Positions 34,960 to 46,677 of a stretch of 64,000 bases of DNA are shown here, one piece after another. Positions within the stretch are counted from its first letter, which is position 1. Every line of letters starts with the position of its first letter. Source of the DNA: Bubalus kerabau (taxonomy: Eukaryota > Chordata > Mammalia > Artiodactyla > Bovidae). Both the position numbers and the translations under genes were made by a program. The notes below the pieces were generated by a model. The model was not told where the DNA came from, searched no databases, and worked only from the letters and a program-made list of their open reading frames with translations. The stretch is from contig NC_073625.1 in NCBI RefSeq assembly GCF_029407905.1, positions 167,110,240 to 167,174,239 of the forward strand, written 5' to 3'.

Positions 34960-35290
34960 CCAACTTCCGGATACTGTTCTGAATTTTTTCACCAGACCCT
35001 TTTAAAAGGGGATTAGCAGGGCTTTGGGAGCAAAATCCTTCTGTTTTATTCAATCTCTGATTTTATGTTATAATTACATGTTGTAAAGGCTCTGGAATTA
35101 GTATGCAGGCCCCGTCAGGACACGATGCAGGTGCTATTCTAATGGTTCAGCTTTTTAATTAAGAAAAGAGGTAAGAGAATCGAATCATAAAAACACTTTT
35201 GTGAGAGCTGAGAACATTGCAGCAACCGCATGAATAAAGCCTTTATACCTTCCTCTGACAGGTCAGCTACCAAGGCGCTGACTTACGACC
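34960..35290. promoter_or_regulatory. Candidate conserved noncoding element
   Basis: Single-copy AT-leaning sequence with homeodomain cores (TTTTTAATTAAG near 35152, ATAATTACATG near 35070) and isolated CpGs kept in context (GAGCGGTAATCC, AACCGCATGAATAAAG). Regulatory role inferred from appearance only. Confidence 0.25.
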
Positions 35291-36129
35291 TTTTCAGGGC
35301 CAGACAATAGTTAACAGCTTTCTCACCTTGTCCCCACCAAACCTATTCTTCTAGCACAGATCTTAGGGAAATTGCCTTAAGTCGCTAGCCTTCTAAAAAA
35401 GATACTGCAATTAGAATAGATACATATCCATATCTCAGGGCCCAACCACTTATCTCTTGTTCTCCGCATTCCTTTTCATGGGTGGGGCACAAATATAGTA
35501 GTATATGAGGGTGGGGAGAGAATCTGCCCTAAAATATCCACACGGGGGAAGCAGGACCAAGGCCAAGGTGGACACCGCCCCCCTCCCCTCCATCTCTGGG
35601 AAAATAAAACAAGGAAAGTGCAGGAAAAGCAAGGTAGGGCCTCCAACCAGTTCTGGATGTCTTGGAAGTGGGCTCTCCTTTGAAGAAGCAATTTGGCCTG
35701 AACACTGTGGCCTTCCTCAATTCAGTTCAGTTCAGTCACTTGGCCTGGAGCAGTCCAAATTGGTGGGCTCTCTAGTCACTTCCTAAGAATCCTCACCTTG
35801 GAGTAAGACTGTTCTTGCCTATGACACCCCTGGCAGTCCCACCAAAGTCACACTGGAGGCCCTTCAGCCTTAAGACACCTCACCATTGGGCCTGAAGCCG
35901 TCAATCCCCCACGATTCTTCCATCCCAGGTTTTGCCAAAATTGGGGGCCCAAATCTGGACTCCTAGGGACTTCCCCACTCTGTCTTCCACAGGCCCCTGT
36001 AAAACTTCTATCCATCGCCTTTTTTTCCAGAACCCAGACAGTATGAATGGGAGACCTGGTCCAAGGCCAGAAACTCAGGCTCTGCCCTTCCTGAGGAGGC
36101 CAGGGCGCGTCTGGGCCCAGCTGAGAACA

Positions 36130-36560
36130 ATGCGAGTATTAGGATATCAGCCGCCCTCGCAATGATCACGCGTTCAACGATTTTGTTTTCACGGCTGAGG
36201 GGGTTTTCTTCCAATGTAAATCAAGCGCTTTAGTTATTAAGGCCGAACACTAATCTCCAACAACCTTGACATAATGTGGCCGGGCGCGACGGCCCACTTC
36301 GCACCTGCAGTCTGAATAGGGCGCCTTGTCAATGGGGGACACGCTTGTTGCCCCGGCTTGCAAAAGAGGGGAGTGAATAAGTCAAGCTTTGTGAATGCCC
36401 ATGCGCGCTCACCCTCCCGCCTTTGATCACGGAAAATGTCTTCTAATTTGTCCTTTTTCATTGTAACAACGTTTTCAAGGCCCTTTCTATTTTTCCAAAC
36501 CACATTTTTATAAAGAACATAAATCGCCCCCCGAAAACAAAAGGGGGCGCGTCCCGGCCA
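36130..36560. promoter_or_regulatory. Candidate conserved noncoding element, CpG-retaining
   Basis: Unusually many CpGs for intergenic DNA (AATGATCACGCGTTCAACG, GGCCGGGCGCGACGGCC) mixed with AT-rich homeodomain and SOX-like cores (CTTTAGTTATTAAGG, GTCAATGGG). No coding frame and no repeat family. Typical look of a developmental enhancer. Confidence 0.35.
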
Positions 36561-37164
36561 ACTGGCGCCATCACGCTTCAGTGTTTCGCGGTTCTAGAAA
36601 GTTTGTTGCGTCTAGAAGCTACCCTCACTGCAAACGATGCGCTGGAAGGTCCCAATCATCTACAGCTCCAGATCTGGGCTTCTGGAAGGAGAGTGGTGAT
36701 GGGTTACGCGAAGGGAATGTAGAGGGGACTCCCTTTGGGGGAGGGGAGACGCACCGGCCTGCGGCAGGCGATCCCAAGGGCCAAGGGGCTAAGATTCAAA
36801 CGGTCAGGACCCAGGGGTCAGTTGTGTCTTTTGAGGATGTTATGCCACTTCCTGGCCGCTCCTGAACTCAGCAGGCAATTCCCGGAAGTGGAAATGGGTG
36901 ATCCACTTTTTCCTATGCAAAACCGATTCGCTCGCTCTCTCCTATCCGTTTTCTCCTATCCCTACTTCCGCAATCGGCAGTGGTCCTGCGTTCCCAACAG
37001 ACCCTGGGAAGTTGGGGTGTGTCAGGAGAGACTTCCTGCCCGCAGACATTCCCCTAGATCTTCGGTTGTTATCCAGAGCATTTTAGGAAACCTCCTTCCC
37101 CATAAAAACCCTACAAGAAAACAGAAAAGTAGTGCTATCTTATCCCGGGCCATGAAGCAATCTC

Positions 37165-37300
37165 TTTGCTGAACGTGGCTTTTATTCGGGTTTGCAATTC
37201 ACTAAATCTCTCTCCGGGAATACACAGGCATTAAAGACGTTGATGTCTCATTTGATGGGATATTAATTATCAAGTTGCAAATCAATGAGCAATCTCCGCC
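37165..37300. promoter_or_regulatory. Candidate conserved noncoding element
   Basis: Compact non-repetitive stretch with ATTAATTATC (about 37263), CATTAAAG and ATCAATGAGCAATC cores. No gene found between 35.3 and 39.5 kb. Confidence 0.25.
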
Positions 37301-37839
37301 CCTCCTCCCCCACCTCCACTCCCAACACTGATTTGGATTTCCAAATGTTTTGGGGGACCCTTTGCCAGGAACCCTTTGATCCTAGAGTTTTAACCTCTCC
37401 CTCTCCTAGAAGATCAAATAATTTTTCTAAGACAGAGGCAAGCCAAGACTTCTTTTTCCTCTAGTTAGCTATTACTTCAGCGCAGGCTCCGCGGAGTAAG
37501 AAAACTAACATCACCCACTAATACAGTTTAAAACACTTTGATGTCTTGCCAAGAAACACACTTCCTTCAAGAGAGAAGTCAACATTTGTTTTTCACATTA
37601 AATGGCGTTTAGTTGCCAGTGGAAAAAAATAATTCTAAGGACCACTTTTTAATTCGATGGATAACAACCGCAGGGGTCTAAAAGAAAATAACGGCGATAG
37701 CTATAGACACAAATAACTAAATTACCAAAACGTTAGTATATCTCCCGGCTTCATTAATATGTAACAGACTCCCCAGTTAATCTCCAAAAGCTAGTGTTCC
37801 CCCTGTAAAATAGCACTCTGGGACGAATTGTACATGAGA

Positions 37840-38020
37840 TCAATCACTGCTAATGCAGGAAGGTTTACTGCAGGAAAGAAAAAAAGCTATTTACACCTTC
37901 AAATAGAAGCTTTTCAGATTTAAGAGTAAGAGCCATACATCACCCAGAATAAATGATTATGAATTGGTAAACGCGCCCTCCAGCGATTAGCTATTCGAAG
38001 CTATTTATCATTTCTTGGGT
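37840..38020. promoter_or_regulatory. Candidate conserved noncoding element
   Basis: Sequence with GATTATGAATTGGTAAACGCG and CAGCGATTAGCTATTCGAAG cores, homeodomain and forkhead-like. Regulatory role is inferred from appearance. Confidence 0.25.
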
Positions 38021-39557
38021 GGAGATGGTGGTGGAGTTCCCTCCCCACCCCGCTTCTTCTCATTTGCCTTCTTTTTAAAATCATCTGACTGTTTGGAAAG
38101 AAAAGCTTGACAAGCAGAGTAGAAGGAAGGGGAAAAAATAACGCCACGGGAAAGTTTGTTTTTGCATATACTCGAAGTCATCAAAACATGGCGGTGCGGA
38201 TAGAAACGGGGTCATGGATGGAGCGCTTAACAGGAAACAATGCATCCCTTTCATTGTTTCATTTGTTATTAGAAGAGTGTTTGCCCATTGCAGTTGACAC
38301 ATCAGCAGGTATTTTTTTCCTTCTGCCCCTTCTCTTTATTGATCCCCTCCCCGATTATATTTCCCTCCTTCATCTAGTCCCTGAATTCAGAGGGTTTATC
38401 ATCAGTACAATTCATTCTTAGGAACTTTCTGTGTGTATGTGAGCGCGCGGGAGCTGCCCATCTGCTCTGGCTCGGATGTGTGTGGCAATGTGCTTGCTCA
38501 AGACCATCACCCGGAGGCCCACCGAGTCACAGTCATCCAGGGAGACTGTGCTTACGTCAAGGCATGGGCTTAGGGACTCCTGGGGACCCCGCTTGCTGTT
38601 TGCAACACGAAAGCATATGCAGCCCCTAAACATTTCAAGAGAGACAAAGGCTGGAACCGAGGACTGACTTAACCCTGGTGAAAACTAACCCACAGCCCAC
38701 CTCCTTGGCCCTGTCCAGCTCTGGAGCCAAAGAGGGGTACCGAGACCCGACTAGGGCCAGGGACTAACAGATTTGGGCCTCAGCCTTGGCTGCACTTGGG
38801 ATCGCTGGTGGGGGCAATTTCTGGCGTTAAGTGAGAATTCTCTCCAAAGCCAGGTAGAAGGGCGACCCAGGGCGCTGAAAGGGTAGGGTAGGGGGATGAT
38901 TGCTGGTCTGTCCATCAGTGATGTCAACCTGTGGGATGTTTGGCGGAGGAGCTTCCCGATGTCCTCTTCTTTTCTTGAAGGTGGAAGGAACCTCAGGCAC
39001 GTGCTCTGTGTAGTAGGGGGAGGGGCAGAGAACAAGTTCATGAGCAGAGAGTTCACGAGTCCAGGTCACTAGACCCGGGCCTCACTTGCCCACTCCTCTC
39101 AAGTACTGTGCCGCATTCAGCGACGGTCCACGTGTGGCAACTGGACAGCACTCTGTGGGCCTCCTTCAAGAACCCTTGTACCTGTGCATCCACCTGAGTG
39201 TGTTGAGCCATCCAACAGGGAGGCGTGGGGGAAATTTTGGAGGCCGGTTACATTTCCCAATTGAAAAAGAGGGCTAGGCACAATTCTTATATGCTTTCAG
39301 TGCCCCGAATTCAGATTTGAGTTGTGTCAAGGTCTTTTTTTTTTTCTTCTTCAGGTTGAAGGTTTAATAGGACTGGGAGGGAAACTGGGGCTGTAAGTCC
39401 GTCATGGCAGATAACACTGCCTAAGGGATCTTCCAAGCAAAACAAGCAAATATGCAACAGGCCTTGCAGAGAGTCTCATGGTTGCAGAATAAACCCATGG
39501 CATTCCCCACACAGGTAGGTAAAGGACCTGTTAGGCTTGCTTTTATCATTGACTTTT

Positions 39558-39762
39558 TTTTATTTTATTTTATTTTTAAACTTTACATAATTGTATTAGT
39601 TTTGCCAAATATCAAAATGAATCTGCCACAGGTATACATGTGTTCCCCATCCTGAACCCTCCTCCCTCCTCCCTCCCCATACCCTCCCTCTGGGTCGTCC
39701 CAGTGCACCAGCCCCAAGCATCCAGTATCGAACCTGGACTGGCAACTCGTTTCATACATGAT
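39558..39762 (-). mobile_element. Ruminant L1 (L1-BT type) 3' end, with target-site duplication
   Basis: Read on the minus strand it is the 3' UTR tail of a ruminant L1 (GGGGAACACATGTATACCTG, then GGCAAAACTAATACAAT) ending in an A-rich tail seen here as T-rich at 39558-39578. A 13-base duplication, ATCATTGACTTTT, lies at 39545-39557 and 39763-39775, so this is a severely 5'-truncated but structurally complete insertion of about 205 bp. Confidence 0.9.
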
Positions 39763-40369
39763 ATCATTGACTTTTAAAGCTAAAGCATTTGCAAAACATT
39801 TTACCTATAAAGACAAAAGGAAGGCAGATCCCACCTCCCCTGCCAAAGTTGATAAGAATAGCTGGAGGTTGACTCTTAAGTATCTAACTGTGCATTCCAG
39901 ATTTAAAACATAATATGAAGTTATTATGAAATAAATTAATGTCTGGGAAATGGGAGCAGAAATTAAACATTTCCTGGTTAATTTCAATTTTTATTTCTTG
40001 TTCTAGTATGTAAACTTTCCTCCTCCTTTCCCCCATAGAATCTTCTCCCATTCTGATAACTCATGACAGGCTGGTGTAGAAAATCTGCTTGAAGGATCAG
40101 CTCAGACAGTACTGACCTTCAGGGAATGGATTTTTCTTTAGTTTTCAAAGCTGGCACAGTCCTGTGCTTAGGAAAAGAGAAATGGAGTGAAGGAATGAGC
40201 TCAGAAGTTTGAAAGAGGAAACAGACATTCCTCTTGTTTCTCTCTCCCCCAAAACCTGTAATACTTTGCACTTAACCTTGACTCCAGGAAGGAGAGGAGG
40301 AAAAAACAAAAAACAAAAAACAACTTGATAATAAACCCTGTGAAGTAAGCACATTGTCATCATAAAGGT

Positions 40370-41050
40370 TTAATTTTTCAACTCCAGCAAAGAATATTAT
40401 TCATTTACTTTCTATTGTTCTCTAAGCTTTTATTCTTAATTTAAAAATTTAATGCCATTATTTTCTTCTGTACAGCCTATTTTTGAAATAAAGGATATGT
40501 TTTCAATAGTGAAAGTCTCTGAAGGTCTATAATATTATTATTTATCTGAATTTTGTAGGTCTGAGGGCCGTATATGCAATGTAATTGCTTTAACATGTTT
40601 TCATAAATTACATTCAGAAATGTGTCATAGTAAATTACCTTTGTAATAAAATGTAAAAAATGCAAATGGCTGTTGTCTTTATTACGTTTTAAACCATTGG
40701 TTTATCTGCACTATTTCACTTGTCACTTGCACAATATGTTGGCTAAAGGGGCGGCACAGTTTGATAACAGAGAGCTGGGTCCTGTGTGTAATCTTGCAGG
40801 CACGTACAGTTTGGGTCATTTCCTCATCTCCCGCAGAAAAGACATTATCTGGCTCATATTTACATACTTTTCAATATTTGTCAAACAATCATAAATTATA
40901 AATTAATGAAATGTTCGACAGTCTTCAGAGATCAGACTAATGAAGACATTTACCTTTTTGGTGATTCTGAGTCTCATCTTTGTAAGTTTAATGACATTTC
41001 GATGCTCATGCTTTATTAGGCTTTATTAGATTTGTCTTTCACTCCCGCTG
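40370..41050. promoter_or_regulatory. Candidate conserved noncoding element, AT-rich
   Basis: Long AT-rich single-copy stretch with many TTTAAT, AATATTATTCATTTAC and ATGCAAATGG (octamer, near 40660) cores and no repeat family. Could be an enhancer or simply AT-rich spacer. Confidence 0.25.
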
Positions 41051-42143
41051 TCATTCAGATGTCTCTGCTGAAACATCACCTGCTTCAGGTAGAACAAATA
41101 GACTTCAACCAAGAAACCTCCAAAATAGGGACTCTGTCACCTTAGTTTTAAGAATTAATGTTGAGTTGGGTCTAAAGACCACTGGAAATTTTTACCCTTC
41201 TTAACTGTTTTAATGAGACTGATGTAGCACTTATTCACTAGAAAGCAATAACATGGATACTCAGAAAGATGTAGGGCTGAGATAGGCTGTAGTTTCAAAG
41301 TGATTTACAGCAGCAATATTAAGAATGAGGGAGATCAACTCTGATCCTGATTTCACAGGAATCGGGGGGATGTTTTAAATTTTTCTTTGGATTCAGGATG
41401 GACGCATAGTTCCTAAACCATTTCTGGAGTCCAAAGGAAGGGGACTCATTTAGAATTCAGCCTAAATCTTGGCATCATCTCACTCAGCTTTGGTCTTAGG
41501 CAAGCAAAGAGCTCCTCTTTTCAAATGTCATCACCCATGGGAGCTGAATTAACCTTGTGTCCTCAGAGGGAACCCTAGGTGTGTGCCTGCTCAGTTCAGG
41601 AAAGCTTGAAAGGGATGGTGTAAGTGCCATGTGTCTGTGAAGTTGACACATTTCCCTGGAAAACGTTGGCTCTCAATGCTCTCATTATGATTGATGGCCA
41701 CGAGGCTTTTTAATAAAATTATAGGTGATGAATTTAGTTCAATCCAGAGAGGTCAAACGATCAGCCTTGACTTAAGATTCAAATAGTAAATCACAGGAAA
41801 CAAATGCACATCGTCATCACCATCCCCAACCAGCAGGCCACCAGGATGGAAGTGAGCAGGGGCTTTGGCGCCATCTTACTCCAAACAAAGGGCAAGGAAC
41901 CGAGGAAGTCAAAATGTCAATGTCTCTGTCATCAGGTTGTGTAATTTTATTAGCCCTCTTGCAAATTTTATCAACCCGTGTTATACACACTTCCCCGCTG
42001 GGCCACCAGACGCCTTGTTTTTCTTAGGCTTACCCATGAGGACATACATCCTTCGGGACATAGAGGTGTTTGTGGAGCTGAGATGAGGCTCCTGAAAGGA
42101 GGGAGAGCTCATAGTCACTCTGAATCATCTTTAAGTAGAAAGA

Positions 42144-42146
<3 letters not shown>

Positions 42147-42174
<28 letters not shown>

Positions 42175-42208
42175 CATGCGTGCGTGTGTGTGTGTGTGTG
42201 TGTGTGTG
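42147..42208. repeat. (TG)n microsatellite with GCATGCG interruption
   Basis: Alternating purine-pyrimidine throughout: two TG tracts separated by TGCATGCGTGCG. Z-DNA-prone. Confidence 0.95.
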
Positions 42209-42389
42209 AGACAGGGAGAGCGGGGAATCTGAAAGAGAGTTTAAAGGACGCCGCCAGGCCTTTATAGGGATCCACAGCCTACCGTTAGCCAACTCGGCTT
42301 GGAGCGAAGCGCGAGGCGTTCGCTGGGTGGAGAGCAGGAGGGGGACTCCAATTCTCTCTCGGAACAGGGACTTAGGAGTTTAGCCTTTG

Positions 42390-42800
42390 CCCCTTTATAA
42401 AATATACATCAGGAATAAAACGGCAGCCCATTAAAGGCCACCATCAATACCTATAAAAATGTTGGGAGCGGCTTCAAAATATTTCCAAACACTACTTTTT
42501 TAATACACAACGGAGGGTTATTAAGCAGCTTCTTGGTGAAGCGAGCATGGCTTCCGCAATCATCAAAAATTGATATGTACTGCTAGTAAAGTAATTATGC
42601 GCCATCCTGAGGATAAGGGAGCAGGCAATTGTTAATCCACTTGCACACCCGTTGACTTGCAGCATCAAGCTGCAAATAGCTTAATTAAGTCATACACGTG
42701 GACTATAACCATATTGTTCCGTTGCATTATGCACACTATATCTCAATTTATTGGGACAATTAATGCGAGAGCTCCACTTCGGGTGGGAAAGTCATCCACC
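42390..42800. promoter_or_regulatory. Candidate conserved noncoding element rich in homeodomain cores
   Basis: Contains TTAATTAA (42681-42688), CAATTGTTAATCC, GTAATTATGCGCC, GACAATTAATGCG, an E-box CACGTG (42695-42700) and octamer-like ATTATGCA, all in about 400 single-copy bases. This is the densest cluster of developmental motifs in the window outside the genes. Confidence 0.4.
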
Positions 42801-43009
42801 CTGCGCCCAAGTTCCTTTCTATGGATAGTTGCCTGACCCAGAAAGCCGAGAACAGGGAGAATTGAGAGAGAGGGGGAGAAAGAGAGAGAGAGACAGGAAA
42901 AAAGAAAGAGAGGGATATTTCAGGTAGGGAGTGGGGGTGAAATACGTCATGAGTAAACGTTGGCCCAGTGGCATTGTCTGAATGGAGTGCCCTAAAAGCT
43001 GAGGTTAAG

Positions 43010-43160
43010 CGAGTGCCTTGGACAGACCATACGGTTCATCACGTCAGAGCTGGACAGGTTTATTTAATTGGGCTGAGTCTCTAATAGTTTAATTATAATT
43101 GTAAAGCGCAAAGCAGAGGCTGTTCATCAATCATATGAAATCTTCAGCCCAGAGGTCAGA
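43010..43160. promoter_or_regulatory. Candidate conserved noncoding element
   Basis: Non-repetitive sequence with TTTATTTAATTGGGC, TAGTTTAATTATAATTG and TCATCAATCATATG cores next to retained CpGs (CATCACGTCAG). Confidence 0.25.
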
Positions 43161-43527
43161 GGTGTGCTAGGACAGTTATGTAAATCGGCTCCACCCCACC
43201 CCCACAAATGTCTATTGGCCACAGGCAGTTTGTTTTTCTGAGTGAAAACTACAGAAATTTTTAGAAGTAAGCCAATAGACTCCCCCCATTTCGGAGCAAC
43301 CTAGGCACAGAAGTCAGTCCTGGAATCCCCCTCACTCCCACCGTCCTTCTTGAGGGTGTAAATATTCGAGGTGATACGCGACCAGGAACACTGTCACCCG
43401 CCTGAGAAAGAACCTGGACAGCAGCGAGGAGAGGAGAGGAGGGAGCGGACCCCGCCCTAAAGTCAGGGATGCTTGACTCAGCTTCCCCTGCAGGAGCGAG
43501 AATCCGAGGCCTCAGTTGGACTTTGTT

Positions 43528-43599
43528 GTACCCCCTTCTCTTGAGGTACCCCCTTCTCTTGAGGTACTGCCTTCTCTTTGGGTACCTCCTTCTCTTGAG
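43528..43599. repeat. 18-bp minisatellite, four tandem copies
   Basis: Units GTACCCCCTTCTCTTGAG at 43528, 43546, 43564 and 43582. The first two are identical, the third has three changes and the fourth one. Confidence 0.95.
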
Positions 43600-44038
43600 G
43601 GCCCGTGGGAATGCTCTAATTTAGGTCTGAAGTGCAAGATGCCCAAAGTAGGGAAAACATTGACGGAACTCTGGTTTCTCATTGCCTCTTCAGACCAGGT
43701 GGGGACCAGGAATCACCTTTCTCAACTTCCAACACCACAAAGGAGTGGAGGACTCCAAGTGGATTAAAGGGGCTTGTCGTCTATGTGTCCCTTAAAGCTG
43801 GTTGATGTGAACCAGCCTCAGGTCTTGTGGATTTTTAGTTCGGTTTGTCCCACAAGATGGGGACGTTGATTATGATAGTTATTTCAGAGATGAGGTCTGG
43901 ATTCCGATCTGCTGCTTTCCTCCAGGGTTCTGGAGCAGTTGGGGGCTACAACTTTCATTCCGGAGGGCCCAGCCCCCTCCTCTCCACCCTCTTGCCCTCA
44001 GGTCTGCGGGGCCCACTGCAGAGGTTTCCTCCCTCTGC

Positions 44039-44084
44039 AAAAAAAAAAAAAAAAAAAAAAAGAAAGAAAGAAAGAAAGAAAAAT
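44039..44084. repeat. A-rich simple repeat
   Basis: About 22 A followed by AGAAAG units. CCTCTGCAAAA before and CCCCTGCAAAA after are similar, but no transposon body lies between them. Confidence 0.85.
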
Positions 44085-44609
44085 AAGGCATCCCCTGCAA
44101 AAACACTTCCAAAGGAAGCTCCGAGGTGTTAACCTGGAGTGAGCGGGTGTGTGGCCTGAGCCTCTCAGCTGCCCCCACATCTTTCCACCAGTTCCCCTTT
44201 CCCATTTGTTTCCCTTCACTTCCAAAAGAAAAGCAAATGTCTCGTCTTTTGCAATCCATGCTGTAGGCTTTCTCTGGAGTCTGGGCACTGTTGCGAGATC
44301 AGGTTGGGGGACACTCCAGGCCTTCCCAGAGGCACGTGGGTTCCCTGGCTTTCCGCAGGGAAAGGAGGGGGACAGCCAGGCAGCCACTAGGACTAGGTCG
44401 ACGCGGGAGGGGACAGCCAGTCCAACCCCAGGATTGTCGAGGTTTCCGTCGGTTTCCAGGGACCCGATCCTGAATCTCCAGAGCCGGGAGAGGGAGAACG
44501 TGGGTCTGGAGACCCGCTTGTTGGGAGCCTATGCTTCAGGGTACTGTCCCCACAAAGCCTACCTCAGCATTTATAGCAAAAACAGCAGAAGTAACCCTGA
44601 CAACAGGGC

Positions 44610-44736
44610 AATAAATGTTTACTGTGCTCCTTCTCTACGCGCTTTGCACTCTCAGTCCTATTTAAAACGAACGAACGAAAACCCGGGTTTGAAACAGAGT
44701 CTACTTTTATGCCCATTTTAGAGATGAGGAAACAGA
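44610..44736 (-). mobile_element. MIR SINE, first part (split by Bov-tA)
   Basis: On the minus strand this is the MIR 3' half: AATAAATGTTTACTGTGCTC and CCATTTTAGAGATGAGGAAAC on the plus strand match the reverse of the MIR consensus. Its continuation (CTGAGGC, AGTGGCACAGCAG) resumes at about 44918-44975, after the younger SINE. Confidence 0.65.
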
Positions 44737-44917
44737 AGTGAAAGTTGCTCAGCCGTGTCCGACTTTTTATGACCCCATGGACTACACAGTCCATGAAATT
44801 CTCCAGGCCAGAATACTGGAGTGGGTAGCCTTTCCCTTCTTCAGGGTGTCTTCCCAAACCAGGGATCGAACCCAGGTCTGCCCCGTTGTGGGCCGATTCT
44901 TTACCAGCTGAGCCACA
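44737..44917 (-). mobile_element. Bov-tA SINE inserted in a MIR
   Basis: Reads as reverse Bov-tA: TGCTCAGCCGTGTCCGACTT through GGGATCGAACCCAGG to GCTGAGCCACA. It is flanked by AGGAAACAGA (44727-44736) and AGGAAACGGA (44918-44927), a 10-base target duplication with one difference that lies in MIR sequence. Confidence 0.9.
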
Positions 44918-45186
44918 AGGAAACGGAGGGCTGAGGCTTTATTCAGAGACCCTTACGAAGTGGCACAGCAGGTACTAGGAGCGGGGGCGGGGGTCCCTGA
45001 AGGACCAGGGCTGCATCTCCCCTTTGGCTTGGGGAGGTGGGGCACGTCACGGGGTGCCTCCCCTTTCTCTGCCCCCGCAGGATCTCCAGTGCTAGTCCAG
45101 TCGAATCTCCAGTTCTAATCCTTGTTCCTCTGGATCGTTGTGTCCACTTTTCCAGCCATGCCCCTTACCGTCTGCCATGTGTATGT

Positions 45187-45240
45187 GGGCCGGGGGGGAG
45201 GGGGGGGCGGGGCGGGGAGGGGCGGGGGGTGGGGGGGAGG
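45187..45240 (+). repeat. G-rich tract, strong G-quadruplex candidate
   Basis: 54 bases with eight or more G-runs of three to seven, interrupted only by single C, A or T bases or short groups. Confidence 0.85.
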
Positions 45241-45649
45241 TGTCTTCTGGGTTTAGCCTAGAAGAGGAGGCGCCCAATTCGCCAACTCCTTCTGAAGACC
45301 CGCCCCCTTCACACCCACCTCAGCCTGGAGAGTCTCAGTGATTCTAGGACAGAGTTCATCCGGAGGCCTTCCTGGAGGCGGTGGTCAAACCGGCAAACCA
45401 AATTAAATAGTGTAAAGGCCGGGTCTGAGGAATGAGATCCTGGGTGCTTTCCGATCCTGCCTTACATCTTGAGAGAAGGGGCACAGGTATTAAGTCCTGT
45501 CATCCGTTTTCACTGTCCCCTCCCCAAGTTCTCTGCTTAGCCAACATCAGACTTCAAGAACAAGGTTTAAATAGGATATATGTTAATTTCACAACTCCCC
45601 TTCCGAGTCGGAATGAAGACACAGTGGCCACTCCAGTCTGTTCCTCTTT

Positions 45650-45683
45650 GATATTATAGGAGCCCCTAAGGATATTATAGGAG
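45650..45683. repeat. Short direct repeat GATATTATAGGAG
   Basis: Two exact 13-base copies, 45650-45662 and 45671-45683, 21 bases apart. Confidence 0.85.
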
Positions 45684-46618
45684 ACTCTTAAGAAATTTAC
45701 ATGGGACTCTAACGCTGTTCAGGCTGGGATTGTATGCGAGGGACCCATGAGGGTAAAAAACTGAGTGAGCCGAGCTCTTCTGATTTTCCGCGGTTGCGGA
45801 TGGGGGAGGGGGCGCGGTCCCGGCAGGGTGGGATGAACACATTTCTCCTTATATTCAAAGGCCTTAGCTGTCAAAGGCCGCAGCATTTGAACTAAGAACC
45901 TGACGATGGGTCACAAACAGCGGGCCTACCGCCTTCAGAGTTAGCTTCTCTCCAGGCTGCGTGCGCTGCAAAGTTTAACTCTATTATCAAAGGGGAAATT
46001 GCAAAGTGACTTCTGCAAATCCCAAGACGGGGTCTCGCCAGCAGCTCTGGGGTGGATAGTGGGGTAGGGGACCACAAGTGAGGTGAAAAAAAGAGCGGGG
46101 GAAATCAATTGAAAAAAAAAAAAATAAAGATACATGCGGGATTAAATAAACTAAGAAGCTCAGCCAGCGGAACTCCAGATCTGGGTTTTGAAACCGAGTC
46201 TATCTACCTTTGGCCATCTGGCTGTTTTAAGCTCTGCCCCATGCTGTATGATTTTAGCTGAAAATCTCTTCCGTTGCAGCTTCGCTTTTATTGAATTCAT
46301 CAAAAGCAAACTTTCCCTGAGGTTTTTTTGTTTTTTTTTTTTTAAGAAGGCTAAAATAATACGCCGACCACTGTGACATTCTCCGCGCCCAGGCCATTTT
46401 TCATAACGCCGCGGATCGGCTTTTGTGCCTCTGAGGCAACTAAACAGATGAATAACGAGCAAAGTCTCCCGAAAGTAAGCTAGCAGCTTTTCTCAGCTCG
46501 AAAAAAGTTAACTGAAATGAGAGGTGCATGTAAAAACCCACACCCAAAGATGGGGGCCACACTTTTATTACTCTGAATGACAACGACGTCTTTTTAAAAG
46601 CAACTAACTCCCACACCC

Positions 46619-46633
46619 GCGCGGGCGCGCGCG

Positions 46634-46674
<41 letters not shown>
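46619..46674. repeat. (GC)n(AC)n tract, Z-DNA-prone
   Basis: About ten GC steps run directly into about 16 AC steps with almost perfect purine-pyrimidine alternation. Confidence 0.93.

Positions 46675-46677
<3 letters not shown>

Noticed and set aside
35717..35736. TTCAG tandem triplet resembling the start of a Bov SINE
   Set aside because: Only about 20 bases match and the SINE body does not follow.
43528..43599. Regular 18-base repeats resembling a small CRISPR array
   Set aside because: Contiguous tandem units without spacers in a mammalian genome; this is a minisatellite.
44039..44084. Poly-A tract with similar flanks as a processed insertion
   Set aside because: Nothing but simple sequence lies between the flanks, and the flanking match is short and imperfect.
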